Source of the DNA: Pseudoflavitalea sp. G-6-1-2 | GTDB taxonomy: Bacteria; Bacteroidota; Bacteroidia; Chitinophagales; Chitinophagaceae | NCBI RefSeq assembly: GCF_012927185.1 | Contig: NZ_JABBGB010000003.1 | Coordinates: 1,178,001-1,242,000, forward strand | Length of the DNA: 64,000 nt | Reading direction: 5' to 3' | Shown: piece by piece, positions 44,775 to 56,000 of the stretch | How the letters are laid out: each line of letters opens with the position of its first letter | Numbering within the stretch: the stretch's first letter is position 1 | Position numbers and translations under genes: made by a program | Notes under the pieces: generated by a model | Database searches by the model: none | What the model was told of the DNA's origin: nothing | Seen by the model: only the letters and a program-made list of their open reading frames with translations

Positions 44775-47700
44775 TCAAAAACTCACATTTATTGAAAGGG
44801 CGTAAACAGGTCTTATCGAGAGATTGATATTGGGACTTGTTCCCGATTGTGTAGGATCTTGTCCCTTCATCTCTTTATGTGCCCAGGTAACAAGGTTTGA
44901 ACCGGAGAGACTAATGCGGGCGGCTTTCAAACGATAACGTTTGCAAAGTTCCGGTGGACAGTTGTAGTTAAGTGCGGCGGATTGCAGCTTCAGGTAATCT
45001 CCGCTTACTACGCGCAGGTCGGAATAATCGTACATCTGGAAATAATCCAAAGCAAATGCGTTGTTGGCTCCCCACCACGCGCGCTCATTGCCTGCCAAAG
45101 AAAACAAGCCGGGAATGGTTGTTTTTGTTTCATCGCCGGGATAACGCCAGCGATCGACATACTCTTTGCGAAGGTTCTGCTGGGAGCTGGGTTGAAAGGT
45201 TCCATATTCTCCAGAGGCTATTTTCAGCAGTCGGATCTTGTTGCCGAGACTATAAGTGAAGTTGAGGTTGAGCGACCAGTTGCCATAAGCCAGATAATTG
45301 GAAATGCTCCCCTGCAATACCGGTTCACGCCTGCCGGATTCTGTCATCACTTCTCTGAATATATCTTCTGTGCTCATCTTGCTGTACTTTGCTTCGAGCG
45401 CTGCGGCATTTTCGGGTTCAGCCCCATAGAAAACGGGCACACCTTTGTTGTCGATTGATTTAAACCGATAGGCGTAAAAAGTGCCTACCGGTTTACCGCT
45501 TGTTGGTATATCTCCATTCAGATAAGTAGTGTAGTTGATATTTTCTCCTTCGTTTGCATTCAACGTTAGCCTGTTGTTGCCAAGGGCCCTGTCGAGGATC
45601 TTGTTGAATACCTGTCCCAGCTGCGGATCGATGCGCCAGATCAGCCCTTTCTTTCCGCCATTCATAGCGTTATTGATGGGAGTGAAATTAAAGCTGAGTT
45701 CAATGCCCTTGTTTTCCAGATCGCCTCCGTTAACGGTGTAGTAGTTTACACCATTCACAACCGAAACGGAGCGTGTCAAGAAAGCGTTGGTGGTCTTTTT
45801 GTAGAATACTCCTACAGAGCCAACGAGCCTGCCATTTAAAAGGCTGAAATCAATGCCTGCATCATAGTTATCTGTTTTCTCCCAGCGGAGATAAGGGTTG
45901 GGAAGATATGCGATAGTGGAACCAAAGGCGCCATAATCACCGATCAGATCTCCTTTCTGAATAATGGCATAGGGTGTTTGGTTCTGCAGCATATTACCCT
46001 GTGTTCCGTAGGAGAGCCGAAGCGCTGCGGTGTTCACCCATTGAAGGTTTTTTAATAAATCTTTTTCCATGTTCCACCGGGCAGAGATCACCCATGTTGG
46101 CATGAAGCGTTCATTGCTTCTGGAGCCAAAAGCATTGGAATAATCGCTGCGTGCATTTGCGGTGAGCACATAACGATCATCATAGATATAACTGGCCGAA
46201 GCATACACCGAAGCAAGATTTGTAAGCCCTTCAGTGATGGTGGGTTGTCCGGAATTTTGCAGCCAGTTGGCATAAGCAGTATAAGTGGCGAGGTTGATCT
46301 GGGCAAAACTGTATCCGCGTTCGGGGTAATACCCTCTGCGCGTTTGAGCGAGCGCACTGTTTTTTGAAGATGATAATTCCGTACCCAGCATCGCATTCAG
46401 AAAATGCTTTTTGCGTGCATCTGCGTATCGGCTGTATTCAACATCACCCCGCATTGTGTAAGCCTGTACGCGATTGTTTTGTTGCCACAGTTCACCCCCA
46501 AACGGAATGGCATTTGAGCTGGGGTCTCCCGGTGCAGCGCTTCTTAACTGATCAATGTAACTGGTTTTTTCGTCATACCATTTGCGTTGCTCGGTATTGG
46601 AAGCTGTGTAGGATAGTACAGCTTTCAGTTGAAGCCCCTGCACCAGCTGATAATTGAGGTTACCTGTAAATGTATAACTGTTCCCTTCTACCGTTTGGCC
46701 GGAGTGGTTCATCTCGTTCAGAACATTAAAAGCGGGTCTTAACGAAGTGGTGCCATCCGGCAGGGTAGGAGCATAGAAATACAGGCTGTCTTTTTCTTTG
46801 TATAACGGAATAGCGCGGCTGGTGCCATAAGCGTATTTGAGAATGCCGAGGTTTTCCGGCGTATAGCGGCGGTCGTTCCTGTTGGCAACGATGCTGAACT
46901 GCGCAAGGAAATTCCTGTAGTTCAGGTTCAGTTTCAGCAAACCGGTATATCGTTTACTGTATTCGCCTTTGATTACGCCGCGTTCATTGGTATAACCTAC
47001 CGATGCATAATAACTGCTTTGTGCACTGCCCCCTGAAATGCCGAGTGTTTGATTGGAGGACAAAACATCCTGAGTTACTGCCCCCAGCCAATCGGTATTC
47101 ATGGTCTTTGCGCGGTTTACCCGTTGCAGATAGGTTGCATAATCTATTTCGCCATTGTAGTAAGCGATCATGGCTTTTTCATAGGCTTCCGGTACTCCTT
47201 TGGTGGGAATCTGACGGTCGAACATTTCTTTGGAAACGTCTATCCGTTCCTGTGAGTTCATCATGTACACATCGTTGTCTGTGTATCTTGGCCGCCGGGT
47301 ATAAGTGATATTGTTGCTGTAGCTGACTGTTGCCGGGCCCGATTTACCTCTTTTAGTGGTGACCACAATTACGCCATTGGCGGCCCTTACACCATACATA
47401 GCTGTAGCGGCAGCATCTTTCAGTACACTGATATTTTCTATGTCGTTGGGATTAAGTCCTGATATGGCGTTTCCTACGAGGTTTACAAAATCGTAGTCGT
47501 TGATGCGGTTGGCTTCTATTGGTACGGGATCCGTTTGCACGATGCCATCTACCACCCATATCGGTTCACGGGAACCGAGTATGGTGGATGTTCCGCGGAT
47601 GCGCAGTTTTGGTGCAGCACCAGCCTGTCCGGAATTCTGCATCATGATTAATCCCGGCACACGGCCTTCGAGCATTTTATCTACGGTAGTAATGCCGGGC

Positions 47701-48380
47701 TGGTAGAGGGAGTCCATCTTTAAACGGGTAACGGCTCCCGTCATGTATTTTTGTTCGATCCTCTGGTAGCCGGTGGAAATGGTTACTTCATCCATAGCAC
47801 TGATGTTGGCTTCCAGTATCACATCGATCACTTTTCTGCCTTTTATGGAAATGATGTCCTGCTTATAATTTACATAGGTAACGATCAATTGATCATTTGC
47901 TTCAGCAGTAATACTGTATCGCCCGTCGTCGGCCGATTTGCCGCCTGTAGATTTACCTTTTACGCGGATGGTGGCGCCTGCAAGGGGCTGACCTTCCCTG
48001 CTGGTAATACGGCCTGTTATCAGCTGTTCCCGAGAAGAACCATTCTCCATATTGGTTGAATCGGATACTGATCTTTTTACCGGAATCAGAGAGATGGTGA
48101 TAATTTTCCCGTTGATGTTGTAAGTAAAGGGCTGTCCTTTACAGATCAGTTCCAGCGCGGCTTTCAACGAGGTATTGGTAATGTCTATGTTCACTGGCCG
48201 GGCGCCTTTCAAGGCATTGGCCGGATAAAAAAAAGAGAAGCCGGTTTGTTTCTTGATTTCATCGAAGAGTTTCTCAACAGGTACGTCTGAACCTTTCAGG
48301 CTTACACTTTGTGAAAATCCTGCAACGGACCATGCCATCAGTATGACAAGCAGCAGTGTTCTGGTAATTTGTTTTTTCAT
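44775..48380 (-). CDS. SusC/RagA-family TonB-dependent outer-membrane receptor with STN domain
   Basis: 1201 aa from the ATG at 48378-48380 (KKQITRTLLLVILMAWSVAG signal peptide). STN domain at about 25-95 (VPVEKLFDEIKKQTGFSFFY), carboxypeptidase-like domain at about 125-205 (ITSREGQPLAGATIRVKGKS), TonB plug at about 215-345 (ISVLKDAAATAMYGVRAANG), then the 22-strand barrel to a C-terminal aromatic residue. Energised import through the outer membrane with the SusD lid encoded 16 bases downstream. The STN domain fits signalling to the FecR/ECF sigma pair encoded just upstream, so expression is probably induced by its own substrate. Confidence 0.96.
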   Translation of the reverse strand: MKKQITRTLLLVILMAWSVAGFSQSVSLKGSDVPVEKLFDEIKKQTGFSFFYPANALKGARPVNIDITNTSLKAALELICKGQPFTYNINGKIITISLIPVKRSVSDSTNMENGSSREQLITGRITSREGQPLAGATIRVKGKSTGGKSADDGRYSITAEANDQLIVTYVNYKQDIISIKGRKVIDVILEANISAMDEVTISTGYQRIEQKYMTGAVTRLKMDSLYQPGITTVDKMLEGRVPGLIMMQNSGQAGAAPKLRIRGTSTILGSREPIWVVDGIVQTDPVPIEANRINDYDFVNLVGNAISGLNPNDIENISVLKDAAATAMYGVRAANGVIVVTTKRGKSGPATVSYSNNITYTRRPRYTDNDVYMMNSQERIDVSKEMFDRQIPTKGVPEAYEKAMIAYYNGEIDYATYLQRVNRAKTMNTDWLGAVTQDVLSSNQTLGISGGSAQSSYYASVGYTNERGVIKGEYSKRYTGLLKLNLNYRNFLAQFSIVANRNDRRYTPENLGILKYAYGTSRAIPLYKEKDSLYFYAPTLPDGTTSLRPAFNVLNEMNHSGQTVEGNSYTFTGNLNYQLVQGLQLKAVLSYTASNTEQRKWYDEKTSYIDQLRSAAPGDPSSNAIPFGGELWQQNNRVQAYTMRGDVEYSRYADARKKHFLNAMLGTELSSSKNSALAQTRRGYYPERGYSFAQINLATYTAYANWLQNSGQPTITEGLTNLASVYASASYIYDDRYVLTANARSDYSNAFGSRSNERFMPTWVISARWNMEKDLLKNLQWVNTAALRLSYGTQGNMLQNQTPYAIIQKGDLIGDYGAFGSTIAYLPNPYLRWEKTDNYDAGIDFSLLNGRLVGSVGVFYKKTTNAFLTRSVSVVNGVNYYTVNGGDLENKGIELSFNFTPINNAMNGGKKGLIWRIDPQLGQVFNKILDRALGNNRLTLNANEGENINYTTYLNGDIPTSGKPVGTFYAYRFKSIDNKGVPVFYGAEPENAAALEAKYSKMSTEDIFREVMTESGRREPVLQGSISNYLAYGNWSLNLNFTYSLGNKIRLLKIASGEYGTFQPSSQQNLRKEYVDRWRYPGDETKTTIPGLFSLAGNERAWWGANNAFALDYFQMYDYSDLRVVSGDYLKLQSAALNYNCPPELCKRYRLKAARISLSGSNLVTWAHKEMKGQDPTQSGTSPNINLSIRPVYALSINVSF

Positions 48381-48511
48381 AAAGCAGTGCAGTAATGTTG
48401 GCGTTGCATAATGCTCCATTATGCAACAATCGTTTGTTGTTATCCGGTATCCACAATAAGTATAAGGTTTGATGGCACCAACCCTTTTGACAGCGGGTTA
48501 GTAGGAGGATG

Positions 48512-49717
48512 TTAAGGTAGAATGGTTATTTTTTTCGCGTCTTGCTGGAAGTGAACTCCCGTTGTTTTCAATGCTTCCAGCACCTGAGAAAGTGTAGCGT
48601 CCATTGGGATGGCGCCTTTGAATTGCAGGTGTTCAGGCGCACCGGTTTCGTAGGAGATCTCCAGATCGTACCAGCGGGCCAGTTGACGCAATACTGTTCT
48701 TAGATCGGTAAGGTATTTGAAATTGAATTCGTTGTTTTTCCATGCCAGTTCTACTTCCATATCGGATTGCTTCAGCAGTTTGAGTTGTTTGTTTTCATTC
48801 ACCTGCGCTTGCTGTCCGGGGAGCAGTTTTTGCTGCTGATTTCCCGTACTCACTCTTACTGAACCCTGAACCAGCGTGGTTTTGATGATGGGTTCATCGT
48901 TGTATGCATTGATGTTGAACTGAGTGCCGAGCACTTCAACTTCCACGCTGCCTGTTTTTACTTTGAAAGGCTTTCCGGCATCTTTAGCCACATCGAAATA
49001 GCCTTCTCCTTTTAACTCAACAGTACGGCTTTCGCCATTGAAGGCAACAGGATAGGTAATAGAGGATCCGGCATTGAGCCATACGCGCGAACCATCGGCC
49101 AGCGTCATATCCATCACGCGGCTTCCTCTGGGATTGGTAAGTGTGTTGTATTGTATTTTTTCCATCGACGCTCCGGTACCTTTCTGATAGGCAAACTGAC
49201 CATTGCTCAGTTTCACCAGTTTTACGTCTCCCTGCAAAGCCAGTTGCCCATTTACAGTACTATCGAGTAAGATGGTGCGGCCATCTGAAAGCGTAACGAT
49301 AGCGCGGTTTTGCCTCGGGGCCGTAATATCTGTGGGAGTGGTTTTGGCAATAACCGGAGCATCCTTTTTCTGAGAATGCAGCCACCAGTAAATTCCGATA
49401 CCAGCCAGTGCTACGAAGGAAGCGGCTATGCACCAGCGGCGCCAATGGATATGGCGGACAGGAGCTGTTTTGGATATGTTAGTTTCCTCCTGCTTATCGA
49501 TATTGATAATGGATCTGAACAGCTCTTTCCATGTATCATTTTCTGCATCTTCAAACTCCAGTTTTTGTGCTTCGTAATAATCATTCATGCAGGAAATCAC
49601 CTCACCAGACTGATCGCTGTTCATCAGCTGCAGCAGCTGCTCACATTCTTCAGAAGTAGCAGTAGCGGCCTTAACCTTGCTCAATAGCTGCCTGATCGTT
49701 TCCTGTTGTGCATTCAC
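48512..49717 (-). CDS. FecR-type anti-sigma factor
   Basis: 401 aa. Cytoplasmic anti-sigma segment (about 1-85), one membrane helix (about 92-110, CIAASFVALAGIGIYWWLHS), FecR domain (about 185-285: MDMTLADGSRVWLNAGSSIT, then VEVLGTQFNINAYNDE) and DUF4974 (about 325-400: FNFKYLTDLRTVLRQLARWY). It lies between its ECF sigma gene and susC on the same strand, the standard order for a TonB-receptor-regulated system. The gaps of 120 bases to the sigma gene and 131 bases to susC are wider than elsewhere in the cluster. Confidence 0.95.
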   Translation of the reverse strand: MNAQQETIRQLLSKVKAATATSEECEQLLQLMNSDQSGEVISCMNDYYEAQKLEFEDAENDTWKELFRSIINIDKQEETNISKTAPVRHIHWRRWCIAASFVALAGIGIYWWLHSQKKDAPVIAKTTPTDITAPRQNRAIVTLSDGRTILLDSTVNGQLALQGDVKLVKLSNGQFAYQKGTGASMEKIQYNTLTNPRGSRVMDMTLADGSRVWLNAGSSITYPVAFNGESRTVELKGEGYFDVAKDAGKPFKVKTGSVEVEVLGTQFNINAYNDEPIIKTTLVQGSVRVSTGNQQQKLLPGQQAQVNENKQLKLLKQSDMEVELAWKNNEFNFKYLTDLRTVLRQLARWYDLEISYETGAPEHLQFKGAIPMDATLSQVLEALKTTGVHFQQDAKKITILP

Positions 49718-49837
49718 GTGCTTCAGTTTTGGGTATCCTCACAGGTAAAATAATTCCTGCTTAAGGCACAGGTTTGTGCCCTGTACATCTATACGATCCC
49801 TGAGCAGTAAAAATATACTCAGTGAAAAACACTTTTT

Positions 49838-50437
49838 TTATTGCATGGCTAACGCGATAAGGAGCAGGGGAAGTGTGATGCCCTGATGTTGCAGATATTC
49901 CTTCAGAAATTTCCCTGAACGTGTCAGGGAATTTCGAACACTTTGTACGGAGATACCCAACTGATCGGCTATCTCCTGTGGTTTATGTCCCTGGATGCGG
50001 TTTAAACGGTAGATAAGGCCCGATTGCGCCGGCATTGCCTGTATGCCGGCCTCTATCAGCCGGCGTACTTCCGTCATGTCCAAATGCTGTTCCAAAGATG
50101 GCGCAAGATCATTGCCGCCCTGATCAGCAGCAATCTGCAGCGCAGCTTTTTCTTCAGTCAGCTGCTTTTTCAGGTATTTGAAGGATTGGTTATACACCAT
50201 CCGGAAAATATAGCTTTTGGGTTCCTGAATCTCAGTGAGTTTTTCCCTGTTAAGCCAGAGTCTTAAAAATAAACCCTGCACCAGATCTTTTACTACCGCT
50301 TCTGATTTCACAATCTGGAGTATCACAGGCTGGATGAGTGGGAGATATCGGTCATACAATTGTTCGAAGGCGCTTTCATCGCCTTTGGAAACCAGGAGCA
50401 GCAATTCTTTGTCAGTATAGGTCGGATTGTAACTCAA
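49838..50437 (-). CDS. ECF RNA polymerase sigma factor
   Basis: 199 aa. Region 2 (SAFEQLYDRYLPLIQPVIL, then DLVQGLFLRLWLNRE) and region 4 helix-turn-helix (PQEIADQLGISVQSVRNSLT) are clear. The C-terminal tail is hydrophobic (LPLLLIALAMQ), a feature common in Bacteroidota ECF factors of this kind. It should direct transcription of the fecR-susCD genes that follow. A small hairpin (GGCACA/TGTGCC near 49775-49790) lies between it and fecR. Confidence 0.94.
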   Translation of the reverse strand: MSYNPTYTDKELLLLVSKGDESAFEQLYDRYLPLIQPVILQIVKSEAVVKDLVQGLFLRLWLNREKLTEIQEPKSYIFRMVYNQSFKYLKKQLTEEKAALQIAADQGGNDLAPSLEQHLDMTEVRRLIEAGIQAMPAQSGLIYRLNRIQGHKPQEIADQLGISVQSVRNSLTRSGKFLKEYLQHQGITLPLLLIALAMQ

Positions 50438-50597
50438 GAACGTTTATTTAGGGCAAGAAGAGGCATAAATTTATTGCTTTTTGCAGCAGGATCATCGATA
50501 TTAAATGGGAGAATGTGAGAGGATGAATTTAGGCAAATTCAGGGAAAATGGAGTGTTCATTTATTTTTAGCGCAGATGGGAAGTGGTTTAAAAGAAA

Positions 50598-50626
50598 AAG
50601 TCCCCGTATGGAAATACGCGGACTTT
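50598..50626 (-). terminator. Terminator downstream of hppA
   Basis: AAGTCCCCGTAT and ATACGCGGACTT pair with one mismatch. On the minus strand a T run follows. It lies 95 bases beyond the hppA stop. Confidence 0.75.
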
Positions 50627-50720
50627 TGGTATTTGGTATGATATAGTGCTTAGTTATGGAATGCAAATATAAACCTTACATCAGATATGAACCAAGCATA
50701 TCTGTTAAAAAATTTCAGGA

Positions 50721-52970
50721 TTAATTTGCATGATATGTTGCTGTATTGCTGGCTGTTGTCACAGTTTTAGCCTGTGCAGCGGCAGTAAGCTCCACTTTTT
50801 TGGCAGGTGTAACCTTCACTTCAGGTACGCCGTATCCATGGATCTGTGCCAGAGTAGGCGCCACCACCAGTGATACGATCGACATCAGTTTGATGAGGAT
50901 GTTCATAGACGGACCAGAAGTATCTTTAAACGGATCACCTACGGTATCTCCGGTTACAGACGCTTTATGCGGCTCAGATTTTTTGTAGTAGATCTGTCCG
51001 TTTATCTCAACGCCTTTCTCGAACGATTTTTTAGCATTGTCCCATGCACCGCCTGCATTGTTCTGGAACATTCCCATCAGTACACCACTTACAGTAGCGC
51101 CTGCGAGGAATCCACCCAGTGCTTCTGGTCCGAAAAGGAAGCCCATGATCAGCGGAGAAATGATGGCAATTGCACCGGGCAGCATCATCTTTTTGATGGA
51201 TGCATCGGTAGAAATGGCCACGCATTTTTCGTACTCAGGTTTTGCTTTTCCTTCCATGATGCCGGGGATCTCACGGAACTGGCGGCGAACTTCTTCCACC
51301 ATGCTCATCGCTGCTTCGCCTACCGCACGGATAGCGAGAGAAGAGAAGATGAAAGGGATCATGGCTCCCACAAAGAGAGAAGCCAGTACATCGGCTTTAT
51401 AGATATTGATCGCGTCTCCGAGATCGTATCCGTTGTTTTTGATCACCCCTACATAGGCAGCGAAAAGAGCCAGTGCAGTGAGGGCGGCAGAAGCGATGGC
51501 GAATCCTTTACCCGTTGCAGCTGTGGTGTTGCCCACGGCGTCGAGTACATCGGTTTTCTCACGCACTTCTTTGGGCAGTTCGCTCATTTCAGCGATGCCA
51601 CCTGCGTTATCTGCAATCGGACCGAATGCATCGATGGCCAGCTGCATGGCAGTAGTTGCCATCATACCGGCTGCTGCGATTGCAACGCCGTAGAGACCAG
51701 CACAGGCGTATGATCCGTAGATACCGCCGGCGAGTACGAGAATAGGAAGGAGGGTAGACTCCATACCCACTGCCAGGCCTCCGATCACGTTGGTGGCGTG
51801 GCCGGTTGCTGACTGACGAACGATACTCATTACCGGGCGTTTACCCATGGCCGTATAGTATTCGGTGATGATGCTCATCAGTGTTCCTACTGCGAGACCA
51901 ACACCAATAGCGCCTAGTACACCCCATTTGGTGAATGTGTGACCACGGAGCTCCATTGTTTCGGGGAGAATGAAATACACGAGACCAACAGAAGCGATCG
52001 CTGTTAAAACGATCGATCCCCAGTTGCCCATGTTCAGTGCTTTCTGCACAGCGCTGGTGCTGATGCCTGCTGAATCGCTGATGCGAACGAACCAGGTACC
52101 TACGATTGAGAAGAGGATACCCAAACCTGCAATCAGCATCGGCAGCAGAATGGGAGCCATGCCACCAACCGAGTCTACAGAAATGGTTTCTTGTCCAAGC
52201 ACCATTGTTGCCAGAACGGTAGCCACATAAGAACCGAACAGATCGGCACCCATACCGGCTACGTCGCCCACGTTATCACCTACGTTGTCGGCGATAGTGG
52301 CAGGGTTACGCGGATCATCTTCAGGGATGCCTGCTTCCACCTTACCTACCAGGTCGGCGCCTACGTCGGCCGCCTTGGTGTAGATACCCCCACCCACGCG
52401 GGCGAATAGGGCGATGGATTCAGCTCCGAGAGAGAACCCGGTCAATACTTCGATGGCCTGCACCATCTCGTGGCCATTCACGGATGCATCACCCGGAACC
52501 AGCCACGCCTTTAATATTATGAAGAGACTGCCTAAGCCGAGTACAGCCAGACCAGCTACACCGAGACCCATCACAGAACCACCTGTGAAAGAAACGGCCA
52601 GCGCCTTGCTGAGACTGCCGCGGGCTGCATTGGCTGTACGCACGTTCGCCTTGGTGGCAACACGCATACCAATATAACCTGCCAGTGCACTGAAAAATGC
52701 ACCAATAATAAAGGCAATTGCAATAGACCAGTGTGAGTGAGGATTGGTAGTGGCCATAAATCCGAGGAGGAGCGCCACCACTACTACGAAATAACCCAGA
52801 ATTTTCCATTCTGCTTTGAGGAAGGCCATGGCTCCGTCTGCAATGTAGGTAGAGATCTCTTTCATCCGATCGTTACCGGCATCCTGTTTTGATACCCATT
52901 TGAATTTTACCAAGGTGTACAGGAGCCCGATGATACCCATCAGAGGAACCAGATAAATCAGTTTATCCAT
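50721..52970 (-). CDS. hppA: Membrane-bound ion-translocating pyrophosphatase
   Basis: 749 aa with about 16 membrane helices. It hydrolyses pyrophosphate and pumps H+ or Na+ across the inner membrane. The substrate motifs are [20 protein letters not shown] ([11 protein letters not shown]) and [20 protein letters not shown], with a second acidic cluster [17 protein letters not shown] near the C-terminal half. The stretch [16 protein letters not shown] has alanine in the position that is lysine in K+-independent enzymes, so this one should need K+. Whether it pumps Na+ or H+ cannot be settled by eye. Single gene with its own promoter box and terminator. Confidence 0.96.
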   Translation of the reverse strand: MDKLIYLVPLMGIIGLLYTLVKFKWVSKQDAGNDRMKEISTYIADGAMAFLKAEWKILGYFVVVVALLLGFMATTNPHSHWSIAIAFIIGAFFSALAGYIGMRVATKANVRTANAARGSLSKALAVSFTGGSVMGLGVAGLAVLGLGSLFIILKAWLVPGDASVNGHEMVQAIEVLTGFSLGAESIALFARVGGGIYTKAADVGADLVGKVEAGIPEDDPRNPATIADNVGDNVGDVAGMGADLFGSYVATVLATMVLGQETISVDSVGGMAPILLPMLIAGLGILFSIVGTWFVRISDSAGISTSAVQKALNMGNWGSIVLTAIASVGLVYFILPETMELRGHTFTKWGVLGAIGVGLAVGTLMSIITEYYTAMGKRPVMSIVRQSATGHATNVIGGLAVGMESTLLPILVLAGGIYGSYACAGLYGVAIAAAGMMATTAMQLAIDAFGPIADNAGGIAEMSELPKEVREKTDVLDAVGNTTAATGKGFAIASAALTALALFAAYVGVIKNNGYDLGDAINIYKADVLASLFVGAMIPFIFSSLAIRAVGEAAMSMVEEVRRQFREIPGIMEGKAKPEYEKCVAISTDASIKKMMLPGAIAIISPLIMGFLFGPEALGGFLAGATVSGVLMGMFQNNAGGAWDNAKKSFEKGVEINGQIYYKKSEPHKASVTGDTVGDPFKDTSGPSMNILIKLMSIVSLVVAPTLAQIHGYGVPEVKVTPAKKVELTAAAQAKTVTTASNTATYHAN

Positions 52971-53005
52971 AAGCGCAATCTTAGTTCTGTTAGTTTTAAG
53001 GAGGT

Positions 53006-53013
53006 CAAAAATA
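53006..53013 (-). promoter_or_regulatory. Putative -7 box of hppA
   Basis: On the minus strand the bases read TATTTTTG, 35 bases before the hppA ATG. This matches TAnnTTTG; a weak TTAATT lies about 21 bases upstream of it. Confidence 0.45.
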
Positions 53014-53065
53014 GGGGAAAAGGTCTGGAATTAACTTTTCCCCCAGTTATTTTTTGGATTTGTGA

Positions 53066-56000
53066 TTATTGCTTCGTACTATCCGCAGCGTTTTTCTTTT
53101 TCTTGAACAGGCTGTTGATGAGACCTTTCCCCGTATTCTCCAGATCTTTCTTCGGATCTGGCTTTGCGCCGCCTGTGGTATCTTTTTTACCGAACAGTTG
53201 TTTGTTCAGCTCATCTTTCAGCGCTGCTGCCGCTTTTTTCTTCGCAGATTCCAGTGAGTCTTTCGCCTGCTGCTTCGCTACGGCCAGCGCACTGTCGGCC
53301 GCTTTCTTCTTCGCTTCCACAAACTGATTGGCCTGATCTTTCATGTCTGCTGCCAGACTTCCTCCGGCTCCCTTCAGATCTGTTTTCACGGTTGGATTGC
53401 CGATAGATCCGCCCAGGTTCACTTTGAAGTTGATGGTTTCGCTGATGTTCACCGGAATGCCTTTCGCCGTTGCCTGCGAAGCAAGATTGTTCACCAGCGC
53501 ATTCGCCTGTGAGCCCAGCTTGGCGCGCGGCACTTTCAGATTGATCACATAATCGAGACTCTGATCGAGACCGTGCATGCCGCCGATCTCCATATCGATG
53601 TCCTTTACTTTTACATTGAATGGCTTCACCAATACCTTTCCGTTGGCGAACTCGAAATAGTTCTTGATGTCTTTTACGGAAATGTTCTGGAGATCGTTCA
53701 GGTTGAGCGTGCTCGCCAGCTTATCGAGTGGACCGAATTTGCTGAGGAAGCCCTGCAGCAGAAACAGCGTTCCGTCGCCGGTGAGCGTGCTGAGATCGGG
53801 CATCATGTCCCCGCCGAGTTGTCCTTTTACAGTCATCTTCGAAGTGAGCTTACCTGCAATGAATTTACCGATCGGCATCAGCTTCTGAACAGTGTTGAAG
53901 GCCATGAAGGTTTTCTGCACATCGAGGTTCTGCACATCGTATGCAAGAGAAATATCGGGTTTCTTTTTGTTCACTTTGGTAGAGTAGGAGCCATTGAGAC
54001 CGATGGTTCCGTCGAGCGCATCGAGCTTCACATCTTTCAGGTACACGGTTTCGTTGTTCAGTTGCAGACTGCCGTTGATATTGTTGTAATCAACTTTATC
54101 GTAGTGCAATTGATTCACTTTGGTGTTGAGCGTGAAGTTGATATTCTTTGGTACAAGGAATGGATCCCCCGCCGCAGCTGGCGCAGCAGCGCTGTCTTTC
54201 TTTTCAGTTGCAGCCGGAGCAGCAGTTGCAGTTGTTCCCATGAATTTGTTGAGATCAACTTTATCTGCATTTACATTGAGCGTACCTGCAAGCGGTTCAT
54301 CCTTCATCGCATATCCGATGAGGTTATTGAAAGATCCGTTGGCGTTGAAATTGGTCTGCATGAAATTGCCGGCCAGGTTGTTCACCGTTACGTTCTTCGG
54401 ATTGAAGGTAAACAGACTGTTGGTGATGTTCACACCATCAGGATAATCTTTCGATTTGTACGATATGTTGGTAGCCTGTACCGTGCCGGTTGTATTGATG
54501 GCATCGTACTGGCTTTTGTCGATCATCGATTTCTTTCCTTTGAAAGCCACATTCGCATTCACCTGACCCGCGAGTGAAGTGCCGGGCGTGAAAGTGTAGA
54601 ACTGGCCTACGTTTGCGAGGTTGAATCCGCCTTTCAGCGTTCCGTCGAATGCCGGGTCTGAAGCAGGTGTCTGCAACAGCAGCGTAAGATCCGCTGCATC
54701 TTTTCCTACCTCTACGTGTGCTGCAGGAATATGCACCACTGTATGATCAGGTACGCCATCAGGATTGGTTACATTGATGCGCGCACTGGTATTCTGGATC
54801 GGTGCAGGAAATGCTGTGGACGAATAGAAGAGTTTGCTCATATCGATAAAACCCTGCGCGGCAAATTGTCCGGGTTTCTGCTGCATTATCACAGCGAGAT
54901 TGCCTTTCGCCTGCACATCCGCATCTACGAGACCTGCGAGTTTTGTACCGGCCGGCAGTTTCACAAACTGTGTGATGCCCGCGAGATCGAGCTTGCCTTT
55001 GGCAGCAGCATCGATGTATCGGTCGGTCTCCGGTTTTTTGAACAGCAGATGGAAGTCGAAAGGATCACTTCCGAACTCGATATGCGCTTTCGGAATTTCA
55101 ACCACCGCATTATCGGTTACGCCATCCGGATTATCCACTTTCACCTGCAGGTTGATATTCTGCACAGGTTTTGGAAGATCTGGATACTGGAAGAAACCGT
55201 TCTCCACCTGAAGGTTGAGGTTGTATGCGGGGATCTGTTTTCCGTTATAGGTTCCTTTTACAAATCCGTTGAGAATGGCTTTGCCACTGGTTTTCACCTT
55301 GGCGAAATCATTGGCGTACACAGCGGGGATCAGACTGAGGATGCTTTTGAAATCTGTCGACGGCGCTTTGAACTTGATGTCCATATTGTAGGTGCTGTCG
55401 TTCACCAGCTGAAAGAATCCGTCGGCTGCGATCTTCAGATCGTTCAGTGCTATCTCTTCGGTATTGAAAGTGTATTTGGAAGATTTGCTGTCGATATCGA
55501 TATCCAGGTCGATATTGGTTTTGGTACGTGCGAGATAGGGGATGCCTGCATAGGTGAACGTCACTTCATCGGCTTTGGTACCGGTGCTGAGCTTGAAATG
55601 ATCAGAAGTGAAATCGCCTGAACCTTCGTGATTGAGGTTGGTGATCTCGGTGCTCATGCCGGTAGTGGCATCGCTGTACTGCACATAGCCATTGCTGATG
55701 GCGTACTTCTGCAGATTGAGTTTGAAGGAAGAAGGTTCTGCAGGCGCCTCCGGTGTTTTGGTGGTTGTATCGGGTAACATGATATCCCAGTTGGCCTTTC
55801 CTTCCTTATTCAACAATGCATGGATGCGCGGCTGATCGATGCTCACTTTCGTAACACGGATCTGATCTCCGAACAGGCTGAACAGGTCTACCGCTGCAAT
55901 CAGTTCTTTCGCACTTATCAGCGTGTCCTTGAGAAATGGTTCAGGGCCGGTTACCTGCAATCCTTCCAGTGAAACGGAGGCTTTGGGGAAGTTGCGGAAG

